NCBI RefSeq assembly: GCF_900102905.1
Contig: NZ_FNFV01000008.1
Span: 1-64,000 of the forward strand
Length of the DNA: 64,000 bases
DNA from: Meinhardsimonia xiamenensis
GTDB lineage: Bacteria; Pseudomonadota; Alphaproteobacteria; Rhodobacterales; Rhodobacteraceae
Direction of reading: 5' to 3'
Part shown: piece after piece, positions 55,259 through 62,615 of the stretch
How the letters are laid out: each line of letters begins with the position of its first letter
Position numbering within the stretch: position 1 is the stretch's first letter
Notes under the pieces: generated by a model
Told to the model about the DNA's origin: nothing
Databases searched by the model: none
What the model saw: the letters and a program-made list of their open reading frames with translations, nothing else
Program-made: the position numbers and the translations under genes

Positions 55259-56575
55259 CTTGCGCTCGTTCTCCTTCTCGGGCTGGCGCCCCCCGTTTTC
55301 GCATTCGAGCGCGACAGCCTGCCGCCGCCGCTCACGCCTGAAGATTTCCTCCCCGCCGATCCGGCCAAGGCCGCCATCGGCCGGCTCCTGTTCTACGACA
55401 AGATCCTGTCGGGCAACCAGAACATATCCTGCGGCACCTGCCATCACCATGACTTCGGCTCGGCGGACGGGCTTTCGCTCGGCATCGGCGAGGGCGGCGT
55501 GGGCGTGGGGCCGGAGCGCACGGCCGGCGAGGGCGCGGCGCGCATCCGCAAGCGCGTGCCGCGCAACGCGCCGGGGCTGTGGAACCTCGGGCACCGCTCC
55601 GTCACGGCGCTTTTCCATGACGGGCGGGTGTCGGTGAGCGATCTCTACGGCAACGGCTTCAACACGCCGGCCGAGGAATGGCTGCCGCAGGGGCTCGACA
55701 ATGTGCTGGCCGCGCAGGCGCTCTTTCCGCTCGCCGCGCAGTTCGAGATGGCCGGAAATCCCGGCGAGAACGAGGTTGCCGGCGCGGTGCATGACCGCAT
55801 CGACAAGGGCTGGCCGATCATCGCCCGGCGGGTGCGGGCGATCCCCGAATACGCGGAGATGTTCATTGCCGCGTTCGACGATGTGACGCGGGCCGAGGAT
55901 ATCACCATCGTTCACATCGCCAATGCCATCGCCGCTTTCGAGATCACCGAATTCACCAATTTCGACAGCCCGTTCGACGCCTATCTTGCAGGAGACGAGA
56001 CAGCGCTCGACCCCGCCCAGAAGCGCGGCATGGAGCTCTTTTACGGCAAGGCGGGGTGTTCGTCCTGCCACTCGGGCCCGCTTCTCACCGATCACGGCTT
56101 TCACGCGGTGGGGCTGCCGGCCTTCGGGCCGGGGCGCACGCGTGCGCACGATCCGATGCCGCGCGATGTGGGGCGCATGGCCGAGTCCGACCGGCTCGAG
56201 GATGCCTACCGCTTCCGCACGCCGGCCCTGCGCAATGTCGGGCTGACTGCGCCCTACGGGCACAACGGTGCCTGGCCCGGCTTGCGCGAGATGGTGGTGC
56301 AGATGCTCGACCCGCAGGCGGCCCGCGCGGCCTGGTCGCCCGAGAAGGCGCGCCTGCCTGAGGCGCCCTTGCTCGCGGCGACGGATTTCGTCATCCTCCA
56401 GGACAGGCGCGAAATGGCGCGGCAGGAGGCGGCGATCGAGCTCGCACCCAAGCGGCTCACCGATGCCGAGATCGACGACATCGTCGCCTTCCTGCACGCA
56501 CTCACGGGACGAACGGCCAAGGCGCGGCCGCTCGGCCGGCCCGAGCGGGTGCCGAGCGGGTTGCCGGTGGATTGA
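55199..56575 (+). CDS. Di-haem cytochrome c peroxidase family protein (MauG/CCP)
   Basis: The 458-residue protein has two c-type haem motifs, CGTCH (about residue 80) and CSSCH (about residue 285), as in bacterial cytochrome c peroxidases and MauG. Other family parts are PAKAAIGRLLFYDKILSGNQ, FRTPALRNVGLTAPYGHNGA and DIVAFLHALTG. A secretion signal is expected (LALVLLLGLAPPVFAFERD), but the only in-frame start is an ATG at 55199. This gives a long basic and His-rich lead (MRRRSRKHRHHCKSGQ) and a 60-bp overlap with the divergent Sel1 gene. It probably acts in the periplasm against peroxide or on a protein substrate. Confidence 0.85.
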   Translation: MRRRSRKHRHHCKSGQHPLHLALVLLLGLAPPVFAFERDSLPPPLTPEDFLPADPAKAAIGRLLFYDKILSGNQNISCGTCHHHDFGSADGLSLGIGEGGVGVGPERTAGEGAARIRKRVPRNAPGLWNLGHRSVTALFHDGRVSVSDLYGNGFNTPAEEWLPQGLDNVLAAQALFPLAAQFEMAGNPGENEVAGAVHDRIDKGWPIIARRVRAIPEYAEMFIAAFDDVTRAEDITIVHIANAIAAFEITEFTNFDSPFDAYLAGDETALDPAQKRGMELFYGKAGCSSCHSGPLLTDHGFHAVGLPAFGPGRTRAHDPMPRDVGRMAESDRLEDAYRFRTPALRNVGLTAPYGHNGAWPGLREMVVQMLDPQAARAAWSPEKARLPEAPLLAATDFVILQDRREMARQEAAIELAPKRLTDAEIDDIVAFLHALTGRTAKARPLGRPERVPSGLPVD

Positions 56576-56587
56576 CGGACTTCCGAA

Positions 56588-56650
56588 GGGCATGCGGCTG
56601 CCCGGGTGGGCGCGAATGCGCCCGCCAAGGGGGGGGGGGGGCGCATGCCC
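56588..56650 (+). repeat. GGGCATGCG-bounded palindromic repeat, copy B, with a 13-G tract
   Basis: A 63-bp element starts GGGCATGCG and ends CGCATGCCC and matches copy A (12930-12991, inverted) with about ten differences. The difference region is a homopolymer of 13 G (56629-56641) where copy A has mixed G/C. It lies between the convergent cytochrome peroxidase and sulfatase genes, the same type of location as copy A. Confidence 0.75.
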
Positions 56651-56677
56651 GGCCTGACGGCCGGGCGAGAGATGGCC

Positions 56678-58189
56678 CTACTCCCCGCTCGAATATCCCG
56701 TGAGCCGCCGGTCGCGCCGCGCGCACATCCGGTCGATGATCCGCCCCGCAAGCCGGTGCATCTCGGCCGCGAGCGCGGCGTCGTCCGCAAGGTTGCGCGT
56801 CTCTTCGGGGTCGGCCTCGAGATCGAACAGCAAGGGCGGGAGCCCGCCCCCGAAGCGGACATATTTCCAGCGCGCCTCGCGCCAGATCGTCACCGAGGTC
56901 TCATCCGGCCCCAGCCCCAGCGCCGCCTGAAGGCGCGTGGGGCGCGTCGGGTGGCCATAATCCATCTCTCCCATCACCGCATCGCGCCAGCCCTCGGGCT
57001 CGGCTCCCTCGAGAAACGGCAGGAGCGGGCGCCCGTCCATCGCCGGGGGCGGCGTCCGCCCGATCCGCGCAAGGATGGTGGGGGTGACATCGACCGACTC
57101 GGTGAAGTGCTCCACCACCCTGCCCCCCTGCCCCGACCGGCGCGGATCGCGGATCATCAGCGGCACATGCCAGGCATTCTCGAAGGGCGAGTCCTTGCCC
57201 CACATCGCATGCGCACCCAGCATCTCGCCGTGATCGGCGGTGAAGATCACGAAAGTGCGCTCCGCCTCGCCCGAGGTCTCCAGCCACTGGAGGATACGCC
57301 CCACATGGTGGTCCAGCTCGGCCACGAGGCCGAGATAGACGGCGATGCACTCACGCATGAGCTCGTCGGGCATGTCGGCGCAGTCACCATCGAAGCCCCA
57401 GAAAAGGCCCGTCGCCGCGGGCGTGGCGAACCATGCGTCGAGCCAGGGGTGGGTCGGGCGGTCGCGCACCGGCAGGGGCACCGCGGCCGGGTCGATCAGC
57501 CGGTTCCAGGGCTCGGGGGCGACCAGGGGCGGATGCGGGCGCAGGTAGCTGACATGGGCGAACCATCCCCGCCCCTTGCGCATCTCGAGTGCGGTCAGCG
57601 TGCGGTCGGTGAGATAGGCGGTGTCGGAATGCTCGGCCGCATAGATTGCCGGATCGCTCGGGCGCAGCGCGCGCCCCGGCGGGCTCTTGGGGCGCTGGTG
57701 CCAGGGGATGGGGCCGTCTTCGCTCCCCGGCGCGGGGCGATAGCCCTTCTCCCACAGATAGCCTGGCCATTCGTGGCCCGTCTCCGCCCGCATCTCGACA
57801 AGCTCGCGAAAGCCCGGCGCCACGCCCTCGTAGGTGAAGAGGTCGGGATCTTCCGGGTCGCGGTCGGTGGGGTCGGCGGCGGTGTCGGTGTAGCCGAAGA
57901 GGAGCGGCTCGTATCCCGCCCGCCGCGCCTCGGTGGCCACGGTGGCGTGGTGGCGCGCGAGCGGCGTTCCGTTGCGGATAGCCCTGTGGTTCATCGCATA
58001 GAGACCGGTCAGAAGGCTCGCCCGCGCCGGCCCGCAGGGCACGGCCACGGTGTAGTGGCGGGCAAAGTTCACCGACTGCGCGGCGAGGCGGTCGAGGTTC
58101 GGCGTCGGCACCAGCGCGCCGAGCGGGCCGGTGAGCGCGCGCGCGGTGAGCTGGTCGGCGGTGATGAGCAGGATGTTGTCGCGGGGCAT
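56678..58189 (-). CDS. Sulfatase / phosphonate monoester hydrolase-like enzyme
   Basis: This 503-residue alkaline-phosphatase-superfamily hydrolase has the formylglycine motif C-x-P-x-R in VAVPCGPARASLLTGLYAMN, the N-terminal metal site NILLITADQL, and the C-terminal metal pair and base in FTADHGEMLGAHAMWGK. The ADQ opening and the DHGEMLG motif resemble phosphonate monoester hydrolases as well as arylsulfatases, so the substrate is uncertain. There is no signal peptide, so it is cytoplasmic. It starts 4 bp after oppF, as if it acts on a substrate imported by that ABC transporter. Confidence 0.88.
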   Translation of the reverse strand: MPRDNILLITADQLTARALTGPLGALVPTPNLDRLAAQSVNFARHYTVAVPCGPARASLLTGLYAMNHRAIRNGTPLARHHATVATEARRAGYEPLLFGYTDTAADPTDRDPEDPDLFTYEGVAPGFRELVEMRAETGHEWPGYLWEKGYRPAPGSEDGPIPWHQRPKSPPGRALRPSDPAIYAAEHSDTAYLTDRTLTALEMRKGRGWFAHVSYLRPHPPLVAPEPWNRLIDPAAVPLPVRDRPTHPWLDAWFATPAATGLFWGFDGDCADMPDELMRECIAVYLGLVAELDHHVGRILQWLETSGEAERTFVIFTADHGEMLGAHAMWGKDSPFENAWHVPLMIRDPRRSGQGGRVVEHFTESVDVTPTILARIGRTPPPAMDGRPLLPFLEGAEPEGWRDAVMGEMDYGHPTRPTRLQAALGLGPDETSVTIWREARWKYVRFGGGLPPLLFDLEADPEETRNLADDAALAAEMHRLAGRIIDRMCARRDRRLTGYSSGE

Positions 58190-58193
58190 CGGA

Positions 58194-59240
58194 TCAGGCC
58201 GGGGCCGCGGCGGCCCGCTGGGGGGCGCGGGAGAAGTCGAACTCCTCGGCGAAGTGACAGGCGACGCGGTGGCCGGAAGCAAGCTCGCGCAGGGCCGGCG
58301 CGCTCTGGCGGCACTCGGGCCGGGCGAAGCGGCAGCGGGTGTTGAACTTGCAGCCCGGCGGCGGGTTCGTGGGCGAGGGGATCTCGCCCTCGAGCTTCTC
58401 GGCGGTCTTCGGTGCATCCGGGTCGAGCGAGGGGATCGCCGACAGAAGCGCCGAAGTGTAGGGGTGGCGCGGGCGTGCGAAGAGCGCGCGGGTGGGCGCC
58501 GTCTCGACCAGTTGCCCGAGATACATCACCGCGACATGATCGCAGACATGAGCCACGACCGAGAGGTCGTGGGAGATGAACAGGAAGCTGATCCCCATGT
58601 CGCGCTGGATGGTCTTGAGCAGATTGAGCACATCGGCCTGGATCGAGACATCGAGCGCGGCCACCGCCTCGTCGGCGACGATGAAGCGGGGGCCGGAGAC
58701 GAGCGCGCGCGCAATCGAGATGCGCTGGCGCTGCCCGCCCGAGAAGGCGTGCGGGAAGCGGCGCAGATGCTCGAGATTGAGCCGGCATTTCGCAGCGATC
58801 TCGCGCACGCGCGCGTCGGTCTCGGCGCGGCTCTTCGTCAGCCCCATCACCTCGAGCGGCTCGGCGATGATGTCGCGCACGGTCATGCGGGGGGAAAGCG
58901 CGGCGTAAGGATCCTGAAAGATCATCTGCGCGCGCTTGCGGTAGTCCTTCAGCTCGGGCTTGCCGATCTTGCGCAGATCATAGCGCACCTCCTCGTCGGC
59001 GTAGATCACTTCGCCGTCGCTGATCGGCGCGGCATGCAGAAGCGCGCGGCCCAGCGTCGTCTTGCCCGAGCCCGACTCGCCCACAAGGCCGAAGAAGCTG
59101 CCGCGCGCGATGCTGAGCGAGATGTTGTCGACCGCGTCGAGGTGCGTCTTGCGGCCGAAAAGCCCGTGCCCGAGCGTGTAGCGCACGGTCAGATTCCGCG
59201 CCGTGATGACCGGGGGGGCGGTCTCGGGCGTCTCGCTCAT
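58194..59240 (-). CDS. oppF: Oligopeptide-type ABC transporter ATP-binding protein (OppF-like)
   Basis: The 348-residue ATPase has Walker A GESGSGKTTLGRALL, signature FSGGQRQRISIARALV and Walker B PRFIVADEAVAALDVSIQ (Ala replaces the more usual Pro). The C-terminal oligopeptide domain (GCKFNTRCRFARPECRQSAP) is present. Its start overlaps the oppD stop by 4 nt. Together with OppD it powers the inner membrane permease. OppF-type assignment rests on order and the C-terminal domain. Confidence 0.94.
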   Translation of the reverse strand: MSETPETAPPVITARNLTVRYTLGHGLFGRKTHLDAVDNISLSIARGSFFGLVGESGSGKTTLGRALLHAAPISDGEVIYADEEVRYDLRKIGKPELKDYRKRAQMIFQDPYAALSPRMTVRDIIAEPLEVMGLTKSRAETDARVREIAAKCRLNLEHLRRFPHAFSGGQRQRISIARALVSGPRFIVADEAVAALDVSIQADVLNLLKTIQRDMGISFLFISHDLSVVAHVCDHVAVMYLGQLVETAPTRALFARPRHPYTSALLSAIPSLDPDAPKTAEKLEGEIPSPTNPPPGCKFNTRCRFARPECRQSAPALRELASGHRVACHFAEEFDFSRAPQRAAAAPA

Positions 59241-60253
59241 CGCGCGGCCTCCATCGCCTGTTCGGTGTAGAGATGGCAGGCCACGTCATGGCCGTCTCCC
59301 AGTCGCGTGTAACCGGGCACCCTGCCCTCGCAGACTCCCGCAATCATCTGCGGGCAGCGGGTGTGAAAGACGCAGCCCGAGGGGCGGTTCAGCGGCGAGG
59401 GAATGTCGCCGGGGATCGGCGTGAGCTCGGCGTCAAGATCGTCGAGCTTCGGCAGCGCGTCGAGCAGCCCGCGCGTGTAGGGGTGGGCGGGCGCGCGGAT
59501 CACCTGCCGCACGCTGCCGGTCTCCACGATCCGGCCCAGATACATCACCGCCACACGGTCGGCGGTCTGGGCGATGACGCCCAGATCATGGGTGATGAAC
59601 AGGATCGCCATGCCGAATTCGGCCACCAGATCCTTCATCAAATCGATCACCTGCGCCTGGATGGTGACGTCGAGCGCGGTGGTGGGTTCATCCGCGATCA
59701 GAAGCCGCGGGCGGGTCGAAAGCGCCATGGCGATCATCGCCCGCTGGCGCATGCCGCCCGAGAACTCGAAGGCATACTGGTCAAAGCGCCGCGCGGGCTC
59801 GGGGATGCCAACGCGCGCCAGCATCTCGATCGACAGCTCCCGCGCCTCGGCCTCGGTCAGGCTGGTGTGGATCAGGAGCTGCTCGACCATCTGCCTGCCC
59901 ACGGTGATCGCCGGGGCGAAGGAGGCCATCGGCTCCTGAAAGATCATCGAGATCGCCCCGCCCCGGATCGCGATCATGTCGCGCTCGCGCCTCAGCGAGA
60001 GCACCTCCAAGGGCGTCTCGCCGGGCACGTTCAGCGTGATGCGGCTTTCGGGGTCATAGACGGTGTTCTCGCCATTGAGCCGCATCAGCGACTTGGCGGT
60101 GACCGACTTGCCCGAGCCCGACTCGCCCACGAGGCCAAGGATCTCGCCCGGCGCGATGTCGAAGGAGACCTTCTCCACCGCCGTGATGAGCCCCTCGTCG
60201 GTGCGGAAGCGGATCGTCAGGTCACGCACGGAGATCAGCGCATCACTCATCAC
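59237..60253 (-). CDS. oppD: Oligopeptide-type ABC transporter ATP-binding protein (OppD-like)
   Basis: The 338-residue ATPase has Walker A GESGSGKSVTAKSLMRLN, signature FSGGMRQRAMIAMALS, Walker B LLIADEPTTALDVTIQAQ and the C-terminal domain CVFHTRCPQMIAGVCEGRVP. It overlaps oppC and oppF by 4 nt each. The specific substrate of the system cannot be told from the ATPases. Confidence 0.95.
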   Translation of the reverse strand: MMSDALISVRDLTIRFRTDEGLITAVEKVSFDIAPGEILGLVGESGSGKSVTAKSLMRLNGENTVYDPESRITLNVPGETPLEVLSLRRERDMIAIRGGAISMIFQEPMASFAPAITVGRQMVEQLLIHTSLTEAEARELSIEMLARVGIPEPARRFDQYAFEFSGGMRQRAMIAMALSTRPRLLIADEPTTALDVTIQAQVIDLMKDLVAEFGMAILFITHDLGVIAQTADRVAVMYLGRIVETGSVRQVIRAPAHPYTRGLLDALPKLDDLDAELTPIPGDIPSPLNRPSGCVFHTRCPQMIAGVCEGRVPGYTRLGDGHDVACHLYTEQAMEAAR

Positions 60254-61482
60254 TTGGCCTGTGAATAGGGGTCAGCCGCATCGCGCAGACCGTCGCCGAC
60301 ATAGACGAAGGCCAAGACCAGCGCGATGAAGAAGATGACGGGGATGAAATACCACTGGTAGTTCAGGAGCACGTCCGCCGAGGTGGTGTTCTGCAGCATC
60401 ACGCCGAGCGAGTTGACCGGATCCTTCAGCCCCAGCCCGATGAAGGAAAGCGCGGTCTCGGAAAGCACGATGTAGGGGAACGAGATCACCAGATCGACGA
60501 TGATGTAGCTGGTGAAGCTCGGCAGCAGATGGCGGCGGATGATGTGGCCCGGGCCCGCGCCCGCGAGCTGGGCGGCGAGCACATATTCCTGATTGCGCTC
60601 GACCAGAAGATGGGTGCGCACCCGCCGCGCCAGCGTCGGCCAGTTGATGAAGCCGATGATGATGGAGATGAAGAAGAAGCGCGTCTCGGAGGACCACTCC
60701 TGCGGGATGAAGGCGGCGATCGCCATGAACAGCGGAATGATGGGGATGGTGCGCACCGCATCGGTGATCATCTGGATCACCCCGTCGATAATGCCGCCGA
60801 AATAGCCGGCCACGCCCCCGATGATGAGGCTGAGCACGAAGGAGATCAGAACCCCCAGCGTGCCGACGGCAAGCGAGGTGTAGATCGCGTGCAGCGTGCG
60901 CGAGAAGATGTCCTTGCCCGCGTCATCGGTGCCGAAGATGTGGATCTTGCCCTTGTCCACCCCGAAGAGATGCGTGTCGAAGGTCAGCCCGAAGAGGCGG
61001 TAGGGATCGCCCTCGACGAAGAAATACACGTAGCGGCGGTCCTCCTTGTCGATTGTCGTGACCCAGCGGAAGTTGGTGGCCAGCGAACGCTCGCGCTTCA
61101 CACCATAGATGAAGGGGCGAAGGCTGCAGCCGTTTTCATCGCAGAAGCGCGGGATCTGCGGCGCGCCGTTGAGATAGTCCTTGTCGCGGCCCTTCACCGT
61201 GGGGTCATAGGGGCTGAGGAAGGGCGCGAAGACGCCCATGAGGATCAGGAGAAGCAGCACCGTGCCGGCGATCATCGCCGCGCGGTTTCTGCGGAAGCGC
61301 GCCCAGATCAGCTGGCGCTGGGAGGCGGTGAAATAGGCCTCCTTGCGGCGCCGCTCGGCCTCGGTCTCGCCGCCCATGTAGGGGGCGTCGGCCGGCACCA
61401 TCTCCCCCGCATCGAGCCGCGTTTCGGGCAGCTCGAGCGGGCTTGGCTCTTCTCCGGGCAGCGGTTCGCGGCGGTCGCTCAT
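60250..61482 (-). CDS. oppC: Peptide-type ABC transporter permease (OppC-like) with an extra periplasmic insert
   Basis: OppC-type permease of 410 residues. The N-terminal part is cytoplasmic (about 1-60), followed by one helix and then a long periplasmic insert (about 90-195, DYLNGAPQIPRFCDENGCSL, RRYVYFFVEGDPYRLFG). The BPD_transp_1 core has about five helices with the EAA motif around VLAAQLAGAGPGHIIRRHLL. Members with this insert occur beside peptide or opine type binding proteins. It overlaps oppD by 4 nt. Confidence 0.93.
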   Translation of the reverse strand: MSDRREPLPGEEPSPLELPETRLDAGEMVPADAPYMGGETEAERRRKEAYFTASQRQLIWARFRRNRAAMIAGTVLLLLILMGVFAPFLSPYDPTVKGRDKDYLNGAPQIPRFCDENGCSLRPFIYGVKRERSLATNFRWVTTIDKEDRRYVYFFVEGDPYRLFGLTFDTHLFGVDKGKIHIFGTDDAGKDIFSRTLHAIYTSLAVGTLGVLISFVLSLIIGGVAGYFGGIIDGVIQMITDAVRTIPIIPLFMAIAAFIPQEWSSETRFFFISIIIGFINWPTLARRVRTHLLVERNQEYVLAAQLAGAGPGHIIRRHLLPSFTSYIIVDLVISFPYIVLSETALSFIGLGLKDPVNSLGVMLQNTTSADVLLNYQWYFIPVIFFIALVLAFVYVGDGLRDAADPYSQAK

Positions 61483-61485
61483 GGC

Positions 61486-62496
61486 TCAGCCTCCGATCAC
61501 GGATTTGCGCACGCGCGGGTCGAGAAGTGCCAGCGCCAGATCGGTGAAGAAGTTCACCGCCACGATCGAGGCGGTCAGAAGGAAGATGATCGCCCCGGCA
61601 AGCTGCTGGTCGTTGGAGCGGGCAAGGCTCTCGAGCAGGAGCGAGCCTGCCTCGGTTAGTGTCAGGATGCTCGCAACGATCGGCAGCTCGTTGAACACGC
61701 GGTTGAGATCGAAGCCGAGCGAGTTGACGATCGGCCCCAGCGCGTGCCGCGCGGGGTAGCGCCAAAGAAGGCGGCGCCCGTAGAGCCCGCGGGCGCGGGC
61801 GGCGGTGACATAGAGCTTCGATTGCTCGTCAAGCATCAGCGCCCGCACCGTCTGCAGCGCGAAGGCGGTGGCCGACCAGCCGAGGATGAACACCGGCAGC
61901 CAGGCATGGGCGAGAAAGTTCAGGAACTTGTCCACCGACCAGGGCGCATCGCGGTATTCGTTCGAGAAGAGCCCCGTGAGCGACTCGCCGAACCAGACCG
62001 TCGAGGCCAGCATGATCATCAGCGCGAGAAGAAAGTTCGGCATCGCCAGCCCGAAATAGGAGACAAAGCGCAGCGACTCGTTGAGCCATGGGTTGCGCGA
62101 TGAGGCCGATATGATGCCCACGGGCACCGCTATGGCGTAGGCAAGGGCCAGCGCGGTCAGACATATCCCCAGGGATATGAGGAACTTGTCTCCCAGAAGG
62201 TCGTTGATGTTGACGCGCAGGATGCAGGAATCGCCGAACTCGCCGCGCAGGAACACATTGCCGACCCAGCTGGCCCAACGCACCAGAAACGGCCGGTCGA
62301 GCCCGAGCCGGCGCTTTTCCGCCTCGATGTCCTCCACCGAGATGCCCGAGCCCTGGGTGTTCTTGAAGGCCAGATACCGCTCGGCGCAGGTGCCGGGCAC
62401 CAGCTCCATCAGCGTGAAGACGATGAGCGACACCATCAGGAGCGTGAACAGCGCCATGGCGAAACGGACGACGGCGAACTGCGCGAACTGAAGCAT
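61486..62496 (-). CDS. oppB: Peptide-type ABC transporter permease (OppB-like)
   Basis: OppB-type permease of 336 residues, about six membrane helices, with the EAA-like loop LYVTAARARGLYGRRLLWRY. The family N-terminus FAMALFTLLMVSLIVFTLME and LGLDRPFLVRWASWVGNV follow the usual arrangement, though an insertion after the third helix (LFSNEYRDAPWSVDKFLNFL) lengthens it. I chose the ATG at 62496, with a GAGGGG ribosome binding site, over an ATG at 62523. Its start precedes oppC by 3 bp spacing. Confidence 0.93.
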   Translation of the reverse strand: MLQFAQFAVVRFAMALFTLLMVSLIVFTLMELVPGTCAERYLAFKNTQGSGISVEDIEAEKRRLGLDRPFLVRWASWVGNVFLRGEFGDSCILRVNINDLLGDKFLISLGICLTALALAYAIAVPVGIISASSRNPWLNESLRFVSYFGLAMPNFLLALMIMLASTVWFGESLTGLFSNEYRDAPWSVDKFLNFLAHAWLPVFILGWSATAFALQTVRALMLDEQSKLYVTAARARGLYGRRLLWRYPARHALGPIVNSLGFDLNRVFNELPIVASILTLTEAGSLLLESLARSNDQQLAGAIIFLLTASIVAVNFFTDLALALLDPRVRKSVIGG

Positions 62497-62615
62497 CCCC
62501 GGCCCCTCTGTCTCCCTGCGCATGCGGCGGGCGTCTTGTCTGCGCCCTGTTTCCGCAGCCCGGGCCGCGCACGGCCCGGGCCCTGTCTCTCAGGCCGCCG
62601 GCGCGGCCCTTGCCG

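Noticed and set aside
62497-62523. ATG at 62523 as the oppB start
   Set aside because: No ribosome binding site precedes it; the ATG at 62496 has GAGGGG and gives a normal permease N-terminus.
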